Source of the DNA: Sabethes cyaneus
Lineage: Eukaryota > Arthropoda > Insecta > Diptera > Culicidae
Assembly: GCF_943734655.1 (NCBI RefSeq)
Contig: NC_071355.1
Span: 201,952,939-202,016,938 of the forward strand
Length of the DNA: 64,000 nt
Reading direction: 5' to 3'
Shown here: piece after piece, positions 24,382-34,819 of the stretch
How positions within the stretch are numbered: position 1 is the first letter of the stretch
Layout of the letters: the number at the start of each line of letters is the position of its first letter
The notes under the pieces: model-generated
Told to the model about the DNA's origin: nothing
Databases searched by the model: none
Seen by the model: the letters and a program-made list of their open reading frames with translations, nothing else
Position numbers and translations under genes: made by a program

Positions 24382-25357
24382 CTATTCTTGAGAAGTGGAT
24401 TTTACGGTCTCCTTTTGTCCAGCGCCTCTATGGTTCAAAGGTACAAGTACCAGCGAACCACATGCCCTGGCAGGTGTTGTGGGTTCGAATCCGGTTGTAA
24501 TCGCAGGCACGTATGCCATTTGCATCTCTAGTATCTGCTTTTTTGCCTTTAGTTTCTCCGAACCCAGCTTTCTCATTTCCCCGTTATGCCTTTTCTGTTC
24601 AGTTAGCATTTCCTTGAGGGTGGCATCTATTGAAATAATAGACTTAGCTGTTTGACGCTGGTAATGCACAATGTCTTTTGAACTTTGGTTAGAGTTTTCT
24701 AACAGGCATATCACGCTTGCGTGAAATTTTTCTTGCTGTTCAATCTGACACTCTACCAGCTGAGCTACAGATGCTTTTGCTCGCCTAGGGAGGGGGTGCT
24801 GTGGAGGAATGGTTTCATTCAGATCCTCAGCGTCGTCAGTGATGTTGAAGTTCTGGTCGGTTGCAAAAACAGCTCCATGCGATGAAGTATCTTCGATACC
24901 CTCTACAGTCGCCGAAAGACCTGTCAATGCAACTGCTTGCTCGTCAAGTTCAGACAGACGGGCTTGTTTATAGGGTCCTCCACCAGTCGCCCTTTGTTCC
25001 CTCTTGTTGTGCGCGAGTTTCTTTTTTAACCCCGATTTGTAATCGGCCCAAACCTGTGAAAAATAAAAAATGAAATCATTAACAAAGTTTTCGGATTAAT
25101 TTTAGTAGGTACCTTCTTCCATCCACTGGCGTCGCGAAGAGGTGGCCCCAAAATATTTATTTCAGTGGCCAGATTGTCCCAGAATGGTCCTGAATTTCCT
25201 CGGTACCATCCTTTAGCGATGTCCGGCTCTTGCTCCAGTAATTCTATCATTCGCTCAAATTGTTGTTTGGTCGTTGTTTTGTTTTTCACTTTTTCCCTAG
25301 AGTAGAAAATAAATAAATAAATTTTATAACAAAATAAGGATAAAAATAAACTTACAT
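24382..25357 (-). CDS. Zeste/Myb-SANT-like DNA-binding protein, transposon-type domain
   Basis: Three exons on the minus strand join to 285 codons: 25356-25357 (only AT of the start codon), 25113-25296 and 24382-25053. The first intron splits the ATG; exon 2 supplies G and continues EKVKNKTTTKQQFERMIELL. The N-terminal ~85 residues form a trihelix Myb/SANT domain of the 'regulatory protein zeste' type, with FWDNLATEINILGPP and, across the second junction, GWKK-VWADYKSGLKKKL. An acidic linker follows, then a charged coiled-coil-like segment (EKLKAKKQILEMQM). Such proteins accompany Harbinger transposons or are domesticated from them and bind DNA. The C-terminal ~40 residues come from the complement of a tRNA-like repeat, so the original stop was probably displaced. 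The frame is otherwise intact, with no partner transposase nearby. An alternative is an in-frame ATG further downstream in exon 2. Confidence 0.7.
24415..24505 (+). repeat. SINE-like insertion with pol III B-box, overlapping a coding 3' end
   Basis: The plus strand contains GGGTTCGAATCC (B-box consensus GGTTCGANTCC) at about 24480-24491, about 50 nt after CTATGGTTCAAAGG, a poor A-box. Antisense translation gives TTGFEPTTPARACGS, the peptide commonly produced when tRNA-like DNA is read backwards. It forms the C-terminus of the zeste-like frame. Confidence 0.45.
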
Positions 25358-25425
25358 CTTCGCGAACCACGCAGTTCAAACAAATATGGCACGAACGAAA
25401 ACAAAAATGCGTTTGACGTTTGACC

Positions 25426-25560
25426 GGGCTCGAACGAGAGATGTTCGAAAAAACAGTGGCTCGAACGAAAGATTTTCGAAAACGAAAACAACTCGAACGA
25501 AATACGGGATGGGATTTACCAAGTCGAACGAAATATTTCAGCTCGTTCGAAATACAGAAT
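25426..25560. promoter_or_regulatory. Cluster of TCGAACGA-like motifs upstream of the zeste-like gene
   Basis: About six copies of TCGAACGAAA or its variants (GCTCGAACGAGAG, GCTCGAACGAAAG, ACTCGAACGAAATAC, GTCGAACGAAATATT, CTCGTTCGAAATA) lie within 135 bp, directly before the split start codon of the minus-strand gene. They may be binding sites for the encoded Myb/SANT protein or subterminal repeats of the parent transposon. Both readings are inference. Confidence 0.4.
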
Positions 25561-26254
25561 ATGGGTGTATTATATTACAATTACATAAAATAAAAATAAA
25601 TGGAAATACTTGAAATACCAGTAGCACTGGGATGTATGTCGCCTGTGGTGACTGGGAAGTAAGGCGATCATTCTGAAAATATATGGGAAAATTTGACCTT
25701 TAAACTTTTCGTTGATTTTTACTATCAACTGAAAAGCAATGTTGTTCTATTTACTATACAGTTGCTACATTTTTTATGATTCGATTGACATACAAACCTT
25801 TGACTACTGTTCAGAACCGGCAGAGTTATGAGCGTTCAAAAACTTTCATTATTTCATGACGATTGTTTGAACCCAAATTTTGGAATGATACCCAGCGATA
25901 ATACGTAGTCCTACGTCAAAATGTTTTAAAAATTTCTTCGAGGATTAGAACATGATTTTTTCGATTTCACTTTGGAGTTTTTCACCGTCGTAAACGTCCA
26001 ATTATTTTTTTGTTAAAAGATATTTCTCTTTTAAGCTTTTCGGAAGTCCAGAAGATACAGTGGAGCACGAAAAGAATCTAAATTTAAAGAATTTGGACTG
26101 AACTGCTTTTAGCCTGGAGGACTAAATTTCTGAGTAAGGGTTTCAAACTACAGCAGTATACTCTAGAACAGAATGCACAATCAAATAGTACAGGACACCT
26201 CGAGGCTAACTAGGAGAAACCCAAAAATAAGAGTGATAGCTTATTTTACTTGGA
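25561..26254. other. Intergenic DNA, no gene seen
   Basis: AT-rich sequence between the zeste-like promoter region and the 3' end of the IBTK orthologue. Nothing coding or structured was recognised. Confidence 0.5.
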
Positions 26255-26260
26255 TTTATT
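26255..26260 (-). promoter_or_regulatory. Candidate poly(A) signal of the IBTK orthologue
   Basis: AATAAA on the minus strand, 226 bp beyond the stop codon of the gene. Confidence 0.45.
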
Positions 26261-26485
26261 GTAACTCACTTTTCAAACGAAAAAACCCAACCGCAGAGTC
26301 ATTAGAAAAGTTCGGATAAATAATATCGCAACATATTTCATTTGAAAAATATTTACAATATTGTCCACGCTTCTTAAACTATAAACCTAAAATTGAACAA
26401 TTAATAGACGCTTTTTGCTCGGCAGCAAGACTCATTATCACCACGATAGGCACGTGGCGGTGGCACTCCGGAGCCATTTTTTTTT

Positions 26486-29400
26486 TCACTGATACTGCCA
26501 GACGGCAAAATTGATTGCTCCATCCGACTGCGGTCGGTACCGCTCGATCGTGATGCTTTCATCGAAAACACTATCGACATTGTAGAACCTTCGCAATTCC
26601 TCGATCGCCCGTTCCTCAATCTGCGTGTGAACGAGTGATTTGGATTTAATTTTCTCATAGTACTGCTTTTGACGTCGCTCGTCAGCGAGAATTTTGCTGA
26701 ACTCTTTCTCGGAACTTTTCGGTGCCGGCGGAGAAACGATTGTTGTTTGCCCTAGTGAGCTGTTGTTGAAAGGCGATGACGATTCGAAGGTTCCGTTTCC
26801 GCTGGTGGACGCCCGATGGTTGTCACGAGGAGGGGTGATTGGAATAGGATCCGATTTTAGCATGTTTGCTGCCGAATTGTTCAGACTCTTCCACGGGTTA
26901 GTGGCGGCCGCGGGTTTTGGTTCTTCCGCTGCTGGTGGCGGTTGATTGATCACCTCTTTCGGTTTGTCCGAGCTAGACGAAAGCCTTTTGCGTTGCTTTT
27001 GCGAAAGTTTTGGTTTTTGCAGGGTAAAGTCACTTAAACTAAAAGTCGTAGGGCGACTACCGCTGTAACCGGAATCGTAACCCTCGTCTTTTTTGTCGGA
27101 TGTTGTCAGAGAGGGGCTTGTTTCGGTGGCAGGTGAAGTTTTTCCGAGAACCGACTTCAAGTTGGAGAAGTTTTCCTCTACTTTCGACTCATTTTTGACA
27201 ATTTCGTTTACCTTTAAAGCTGCTGTAATACACTTCTTTTTGGGATCCTTTTTGTCCACCACCTTTTGCCAGCTTTTAACTTCTTCCGATGCTGATCGAG
27301 CTGTAGGTAGGTTATCCATCACGGGCTTCGAACTGCATTTAACAACTGGTATTTCCTCAAACGATAAATCTCTGATATAACTCATGGCTTCTTTTTCGTA
27401 GTTTCGTTTATCCAGTTGCATCTTTGTACTTTTGGGAGTAACTTTTCCCTTTGGGGTTTTGGTTTTGCTCACATTGTTGTCAACTTCTTTGGCGTCCAAA
27501 TCTACTTTAAAATTGTCAACAAAGAGCGCCAATTCTTCGTCTCCGATCGCATCCGGCGACGGAGTTATCGTTCTATAGTCTTGCAAATGGTAAAAGTTTT
27601 TATAAAACGTGTCGATATGTGTTAGCACCCGTGGTTCCAAGCTTTCCAGCACACGAAGCTCCAGAATCTTTGCCAGATTCACACTGATAAACTGCATGCA
27701 AATTTGCTTAAGTACCTCGCAGTTATACTGAAACCCGAAGTCCAGAAATTCGGCAGCGTTCTTTAAACTGATTCGATCCCCTACGATCACTTCGAATACG
27801 TTTTTCAGTTCTTCGATGAAAAATTGGTCGCAAATGACAATCATATTGAGGAGATAGCTTTCCGAGTACTTCTGCTCACGAATACGTTGGTAGTTATTGT
27901 CGTACAGGAATTCCACAATCGGCTCCATATACTCGAGAGGAATAGTCGACAGATTTACAGTTTTGCTCTATGGTTATTAGCAGAGGCATGTTTAAAAATA
28001 TAAATACAAAGAACAATGCGAAATTTAATTTAATTGTAGATTTTATAAAATAACTTTGAATTATCACACATACCTCTGTCCAGGTGTGGCTAAACATCAT
28101 GTTGAAATATTCAAGCCTCGACATAAGCACACATTTATGGGCATGGATCTCCTGATTGTCCTGTAGCTTAATGATAACATCCCTAAGTTCTGGGTATGAG
28201 TCACGTGCCAGTTTGGGATACTCTTCAACCGGTGGATCGAACATCAGGCTATAAAAAATGCTATGAAATCCCCACCATTACTTTACGCAAGAGAAGTCAC
28301 CTTTTCACGGACGAACCTAAAGGTCCAAGTTCCAACTGTTTACACACTTTCCTAAGTCGTTCGAGCATTTCATTCGTACTCTCCGCATTCAGTGGAGAGT
28401 CGGGTCGAAGCCGTTTCACCAACCTTTCGACATCGTCTTGCGAGATCAAGCGATTGGTGTAAATGAACCGTAACACTAGCTCGAAAATTGGTGCACACAA
28501 CCCGTCGTACCGTTGAAGCTGAAACTCTCTTACATCTGGCTGCTTCTGAACAAGCTTTTTAAGATGACGAGAGCGATGGTAGATTACGAACCGGTGCACC
28601 GGAAAGGACTCATAGTCAACCACAAACACCAAATCATGCACGCCATCCATTAGGTGAGCCTCGGCGAGTAAACTACCGAAGTCGTAGTTTGACTCTACCA
28701 GTTCCGTGACGTGGAAGTAACGACGTGAATTTTCCTATATAGCAAAGAGAAGTAAACGAATCGAATATTGAAACCATCTATCTTATGCTACTCACAGTCA
28801 GCACAGCAAAATTGTCCCCATCATCGTCACAGACAAAGTCCACAACGTTATTCAGATTCTTGATACGTTTCAACTCGATCCTAGTTTTGTTGGTGGTGCT
28901 AATCTCCTTCTTCGTGTAAGTTTCCGTGTACTCACTGATATGAGTACTAGCTTGTGCCGTAAGTTTGTGCGTGATCGTCCCATGGTAGAGATGTCCCAGC
29001 AGCTGCACCAGAACATTGTTATTGCACCAAATAATTTTCTCAATTTCTAAATTTCTAGATTGTGCAAACACGCATCGCACAAACTGCTGACTATCTTCGT
29101 ACCAAATGTAGATATTTCTACATTCTGTAAAAACTAGTATCCTGAGTTGTTTCGATTGCTTAGGAGTGTCTTCCTTACTAGTAACGAATTCTCCTCCAGA
29201 CACGGAAATGCACTTGAATTTTTCCATCAATGGATTTTTGTAGGTCCGCCTTTTGAAATTGTTAAAAATATACAGATAGCATGATTCCGTGTACATTACG
29301 ATAGTTGCATTGCTGGATTCTACGATCTTGACCGTGGTGTTACAACCAGACGTCTTCGCAGGTTTATCCTTATTCAACTCCAATTCAAGAGAAATCGCTC

Positions 29401-30655
29401 GTGGTAGTGCAACCGGATTAATTTCTTTTTTCATGCCAAACTGTCCACCGTTGTAACCCCAAACGAACACCTCTTGTTCACCAATTGCTATCGAGTGAAA
29501 ATCCTTCGCTATGATACGTGTAATTCGCTTGTAACTGTAACAATAACACACAACATAAGTCATTGATTTTTTTATCGGAAATGCTGGAATCTTACGCAAA
29601 GTTTTGTAAACCTCCTATCTCTTTGAAAGTTAGCTGCTTTTCCACTGGAGGTTTTATTGCTAATTGGCAGTAATTATTTTCTCCACATGAGTAAATCTAG
29701 GATAAACAATAAAATTGTTAGAATATGTTAACCACAAACAACCCTAAATTTCTAAACTTACGACATTCTGATTGGACAACAGCAATGTATGGTATCTCCC
29801 CGTGCTGACGTCGATAATGCGTTCATCCGGATTTTTAGTGTGAACCGAAACCTTCGCGGGAAATACCAGCGTATTTTCCGCTCCGGTTCCCAATCGACCC
29901 CCACGTCCATGACCGGTGGTATAGATCTCACCAGTTTTAGACAGGAACACACTATGGTACGCATTTATCGACATTTTGTCCACTGCAATTCGATTTTTCC
30001 GAAAATAATCGATAAAATCAGGCATTTCCCGACCTTCCACATTTCCGATGCCAAGGTTGTAATTTTTATTTTTACCCCACACCATCAGCTCGTGTCCGAT
30101 GCCACTGCAAAATTAAAACAAAATCATCAAACTGGTTTCTTTCAATTTTCGTGTCGGTTGAACAGTTCTTACTTGTCATGTTTGGAAACATTACTGCATA
30201 ACTGTAGCGGATTTACGAAATCCTCATCCGGACAGTCAATGCTAGCACCATATTTCAGCAGCAAAACGGCTGCTCCCACACAGCCATAGTACATGGCCCG
30301 ATGCAAAGCAGTATGGCCCGACTCGCGGTCTTTGGCCGTAATGCTAGCTCCATTTTTTACAAGCCATTCCGCAATCGCATATCGTCCTACAGAAGCCGCT
30401 AAATGCAGAGCACTTCTTCCCTGCAAAAATTCAATTTGATTATGGTCAAATCGAGAAAAAAACAGGTAGGTAGATCACACTCACTTGATCATCCAGTATT
30501 TCCGCGAAATTTCTGCATGTTTTTGCGATAAAAGCGGCCAACAGCTCGTCCGAGATGGACCGCTTCGTGAGGGCCTTGGTTATTTCATTTCCATGGTTTA
30601 GGAGTTTACATTTTTTTGTGCATTCATAATCGAAGTTCGAAATCGTCGTAGACAT
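26486..30655 (-). CDS. IBTK: Inhibitor of Bruton tyrosine kinase orthologue (ankyrin-RCC1-BTB-BTB)
   Basis: Eight exons on the minus strand: 30485-30655, 30173-30420, 29762-30104, 29596-29696, 28796-29534, 28301-28734, 28074-28248 and 26486-27967. Their 3693 nt give 1230 residues without frame breaks; the human protein is about 1350. Domain order matches IBTK. Ankyrin repeats are at about 57-140 (GRSALHLAASVGRYAIAEWL, HTALHRAMYYG). RCC1-like repeats span about 145-470 (MVWGKNKNYNLGIGN, YTTGHGRGGRLGTG, VFVWGYNGGQFGM). BTB1 is in exon 6 (HDLVFVVDYESFPVHRFVI) and BTB2 spans exons 7-8 (IHAHKCVLMSRLEYFNMMFS). A charged, Ser-rich disordered tail follows. In mammals IBTK binds BTK and acts as a CUL3 substrate adaptor; insects have a BTK-family kinase (Btk29A). 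The start chosen is the ATG at 30655 (MSTTISNFDYE); an in-frame ATG at 30694 would add 13 residues. Convergent with the ankyrin gene. Confidence 0.93.
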
Positions 30656-30848
30656 CAGACACTTTAGCCGGAACTTTAGTTTTTTAATTTTCAACAGCGA
30701 CAGAAATGGTAAAATTTTCGAAATAAGATTTCACAATGTTAAACTTACGGATGAAAAAAATATTTTGAAGTTTATTTTGCCAACTTTTAAATAACACGTA
30801 CGAATGAATCTAGCAAAACCAGCAAAACAACCAAAAACCAATCGAAAC

Positions 30849-31140
30849 CAGAGATGCCATATTTTCTAAAAAAAATGTCTGGAACTACTCGAAAACCGAA
30901 AAAATCGAGCAGTTTTTCGGCTACTCGAATTTTCTGGTTTGAAAATAATCTGCGAAAATCTGCACACTTTTTTAGGAAGTCTGTGAAAGTTTAAAGAGCT
31001 TCGAACAAAAATCTGCACCAATACAATAAAAGTCATAAAAACTGCAAATATCTGCAAATTTGTAATGATCTGCAAGACCGTTCCAAAAATCTGGAATTTG
31101 CAGACAAAATTTGATTTAATCTGCAAATCTGGTATCCCTG
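30849..31140. mobile_element. 292-bp hAT MITE with perfect 8-bp target-site duplication
   Basis: The left end reads CAGAGATGCCATATTT and the right end, on the opposite strand, CAGGGATACCAGATTT (13 of 16 identical). The flanks are identical: ATCGAAAC at 30841-30848 and at 31141-31148, an 8-bp duplication as expected for hAT. The interior is full of ATTTGCAGAT-like subterminal repeats. It is non-autonomous and sits about 190 bp upstream of the IBTK start codon. Confidence 0.88.
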
Positions 31141-31163
31141 ATCGAAACATCAGCTTAGAGCGT

Positions 31164-31389
31164 TAGAGCTGCCAGATATACTTTTTAAAGAAATGTTTAC
31201 AGAAACTTTTTAAGAATGTTTTTTTGCCGGCGCTCCAAATATCTATATATATTTTCACAAACAAATTCTAATGTCTGTATATTTGAAAGTCATACGTCAA
31301 AAGCTTGTCTAAAACTGTACGTTCTGGAAATTTATTATAATTTTTCGTAAATATGTTATGCAAATAAATTTGCATATATGGCAACTCTG
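31164..31389. mobile_element. Possible second hAT-like MITE
   Basis: The left end TAGAGCTGCCAGATAT and inverted right end CAGAGTTGCCATATAT are similar. The flanking 8-mers match at only about half their positions. It is adjacent to the well-supported hAT MITE. Kept as tentative. Confidence 0.35.
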
Positions 31390-31462
31390 CTCTGCGTTTT
31401 TGACTTTTCTCGCTGTTCTGAATCATCAGTTTCGTTTCGATCGAGGTTTCGATGGTTTCGAT

Positions 31463-33164
31463 CAAAGTAAATTGATATATACCAGGTATGTGACCATCGA
31501 GGGTTGCATTAGTGTGTGTAGAAAGAAGAAGAATAGTTCTGAAATATGGTGGAACTTGCATGAAAATTAAAACTAAATAAATTGTAATTAATGAATGCAG
31601 CTATATTATTCCAGAGAAATATTTGGACATTTACAATGAAATGTAAGGAATATATTTTAAAGTCATTTGCACTTGTAGCCTTCTTTATTATGCGTAAAAA
31701 AATTGAGAACATGGGTGACTAACTATTTCGATGTGCAATTGAAAAATGAATTAATGTTTCTAATACTTCACGATCAATACGGTATACGGTTGCTTAAATT
31801 AAAACACGTTCCATCCAACATTTTGCTTGGATGATGCTCTTGAATATGCCTTTGATGTCTTCTTTTAAAAAATAGTTTTATTCGAATAGATGCTTGTGCT
31901 ACTGCTTGAAAATCCTTAAGTTGAAGTCACTGTTCCAAGATGATACCTTTTTATCATAAATTTACCCGTCTCAACACTACGTAGAAAACCATAAAAAGTA
32001 ATCTTAGATTGCTACAAAACGGTCTTCGAAGATAATTAACACTTTAAAAGCTTACCAGAAATCAGATGAAAAATATCGCGGGCGGATAACAATGTTGCTC
32101 ATGCTGCTTATTGAACAATCATGTCCGAGCATTTTAAAAAAAATCTTTTTTGTTTTACTACTTGTAGGAAAGCGATATAACGACATTTCTTTGAGACATC
32201 TTGATACCGTTTTGACGAAAAAATTTCCGCTTGCAATTTGGAATGTTGCACTTCATTGTATTCATGAAAATACATACTAGAAATAATGTTCTAAGCATAA
32301 ACATAAAAACTGTGAGAAAAAAAATAGACAAATCTTGCGTATCCAACGATTTTTTTAAAAAATTAACTAATTTTCCATAGGCGTTTTTGACAAGCTATCG
32401 CCCGCTTAGAGGCGCTGCATAAAAAAAGTGATGAAAAGTAAAATCGCTGTCAAACTCCATACATTTTTGAAAAAAGCTGAAATAAAATGCAGTTTTTGAT
32501 TAACCCTTTCAATTGTCAGGATTTTAGAAAGCGAAATATTGGAAGAAATTTGTTTATTTACGTTAAGGCAAGTGAAAATATTCGAATTAATTAACTTTAT
32601 GGCAGAAAAATGTTAATGTTTGATTTTGTACCGCATGAAACAAAAGTACATAGAGTCAGCTGTAAAGTTTACATATCCTGGATAGAGAATCACCAATTAT
32701 TTTCAGTCTTCAGCGTTTTCCAATGTGTTTTCAAATGCTAACGGATTTATTTTCTTGATTAGCATCATCTGCGCCAAGAACCAAACAGATAACCTAACAG
32801 TTCGTAACCATAAATACACTTGCGAAGCTCTAATAATCTCCCGAAGCAGAAACAATATATATCAAATGAAAGGTAATGCTTTTTCTTACCTTTATTATCC
32901 ATTTTCACCATTCCCACTGTTGGTAATTCAATAAAATATTACATTTAAAGTCGAGTTCCATATAGGTGCCAGCAAGCATTTTGGGAATTGCACTTTTTTT
33001 GTAGTTCCAATAATCACAACCAGGTAGCGAACGGTTGCTCTTAGTTTTGCTCGAATTCGCCTATATAAAATGCTCGAAATCTCAGAACTAGTGTAGATGT
33101 GTTAGTGCAAAGTGTATATGACAGCTCGCATTGTCATATACCTGGTATATATCAATTTACTTTG
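31463..33164. mobile_element. 1.7-kb non-autonomous TIR element with 9-bp target-site duplication (Mutator-like size)
   Basis: CAAAGTAAATTGATATATAC begins the left end and is matched in inverse orientation at the right end; the similarity extends about 35 bp. Both flanks carry the same 9-mer GGTTTCGAT, at 31454-31462 and 33165-33173. A 9-bp duplication is characteristic of Mutator-like elements. The 1.6-kb interior has no open frame above about 100 codons and no recognisable transposase. It separates the IBTK orthologue from the NEURL2-like gene. Confidence 0.85.
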
Positions 33165-33400
33165 GGTTTCGATATGAAGTATTCCACCACGCACACATAT
33201 AAAAATTTTTTGATATTAGCTGTGGACCTCGCTGAAGCTGTTTGCAGTAGGAATAATATCAAGAACATCAAATTCCAAACTCCCGGAACCTTTCCTCCAC
33301 TCTTTGCTCCCCTCTCACTCCTACATAAACGATCCGCAGCTAATGTCATTCTCGTTAGTGACGAAACCGCAAATTACTTCATTCGATCCATTGATCTTGC

Positions 33401-33580
33401 TAGAGTGACTATATACAGAGTGGCGACAATGTCAAAATTGGAATGATGTCTGTCAGTGTCATTCCAATCGAGCAGACGACCTATCCAACGCGTATGCAGG
33501 AAAGAGAAAGAAAAACCTTGGGAAAACCGCATTGCATACATTTGGGATGACTTGTCGCCACTCTGTATGTAGTCACTCTA
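33401..33580. mobile_element. 180-bp MITE with 29-bp terminal inverted repeats
   Basis: The left end TAGAGTGACTATATACAGAG and its inverted partner TAGAGTGACTACATACAGAG continue to GTGGCGACAA with one mismatch in 29. The flanks GATCTTGC and AATCTTGC agree at seven of eight positions, suggesting an 8-bp hAT-like duplication. A smaller internal hairpin built on TTGGAATGA is also visible. Confidence 0.85.
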
Positions 33581-33797
33581 AATCTTGCAAGAACCAAGAG
33601 TCAAGATCAAGAGTGTAAATATGAAGGTGGAACAATTCGCGTTGACGAAGTTGCTGATATTGTTTAGTTTTTTGCATGAGAAAAAAGAGACGGAAGTTTT
33701 GGACTGATGGGGCAGATATTCGGCAACTTCTCAGTAGTAAATATAATCTAACACGAAAATATCCGAAATGATATTTTATTTTGTCGCCAGCACTAAG

Positions 33798-33994
33798 TTG
33801 GACTTCCGACAAAACAGCAAATGATTTTTCTTTCGTACCGAACCGTCCGTACATTAAACAGCAGATATTAAACCTGTGTCGGAAGTAGCGCGCTGTATAG
33901 CAAATAAGAGGCGCTATACAGCGTACTACTTACGATGCTGGGTTTAATGTACGGTTCGGAAGAAAAACCGCTTGTTGTTTTTTCGGAAGTCCAA
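33798..33994. mobile_element. 197-bp foldback element (imperfect full-length hairpin)
   Basis: TTGGACTTCCGACAAAACAG at the left is mirrored by the complement ending at 33994. Pairing continues with interruptions to the centre, where GCTGTATAGC meets GCTATACAGC. The arms are about 85 bp and the loop about 15 bp. It could be a foldback MITE or a source of double-stranded RNA. Confidence 0.75.
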
Positions 33995-34054
33995 TTTTGT
34001 GCAGACGACACAATGTAACGCTTTTTGTTTCAGAGCTGCTCGAATTAGCGAGAT

Positions 34055-34337
34055 TCAGACACACACAAACAGACGAGACGTCATTCCATCGTCCAAAAAA
34101 AGCCACTCATTTTTTCAAAAAAGCATATTTCGCAACATGGCCACACCGCGGCTCGTGAGTGCTGCTTCGTGTTTTCAGTATAACACCATCCAAATGTAAA
34201 AACTCCACAACATAAAATCTTTCAAATGCAAGCTACTCCGCAACTTGCATAACAGAGGGTGCTAGTGTGCAAGCAAAATGTGTAAGACGATGTTTTTTAA
34301 AGTAATTTCTTTTATGTGTCTTGTCAGTTCGTCAGTA
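34055..34337 (+). repeat. Diverged repeat, left member of an inverted pair
   Basis: This ~283-bp stretch (landmarks CAACATGGCCACACCGCGG and AGAGGGTGCTAGTGTGCAAG) is found again, inverted and diverged, at 37931-38218. The pair brackets the NEURL2-like and RNF26-like genes. No coding potential beyond short shadows. Confidence 0.75.
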
Positions 34338-34819
34338 ATTCAGATTTAAGTCGTCAAACTATTGGGTGTCGGAATAACGGAACGATACTGTCTTTTGCCC
34401 TTTTGTTTGAATGTCGAGCAGTTTTTTCGAGTTTTTTCTCGATTTCGATTAGTATCAAATTGAAAAAAAAATCTGGCATCACTGATTATCTCTGACTGTC
34501 CAAAAATCCTTGAAAACGGATATGTTTTTGTTGACGTTCTGCGTTTATGCTTAGCAAGCGTAAATTTTTTTAAAGTTTTCTTTGAAAATGCACAAAAATT
34601 TCGAGTTTTGTGAATAATTCAATCGTGACGGCAGTTAACTATGCAAATTTAGTAAACAGGTAATAATCGAACGACGTTTTGGCTGCGGGAAAAGATTTGA
34701 AAAAGTGCGAATCTACGTTTTCTTTTTCGCTCTAAGGAACAATACAAAACAAGAAGTTTTCTAGAGGCCAGCAGCTGTTATCCTGCGTCGGAAGTGTTGT
34801 GTATCGTGCTACAGTTAGT

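Noticed and set aside
24745..24783. tRNA gene on the minus strand (AGCTCAGCTGGTAGAG A-box)
   Set aside because: Only the D-arm-like part is present; no anticodon stem or T-arm follows in the same orientation at tRNA spacing, and the sequence lies in a coding exon.
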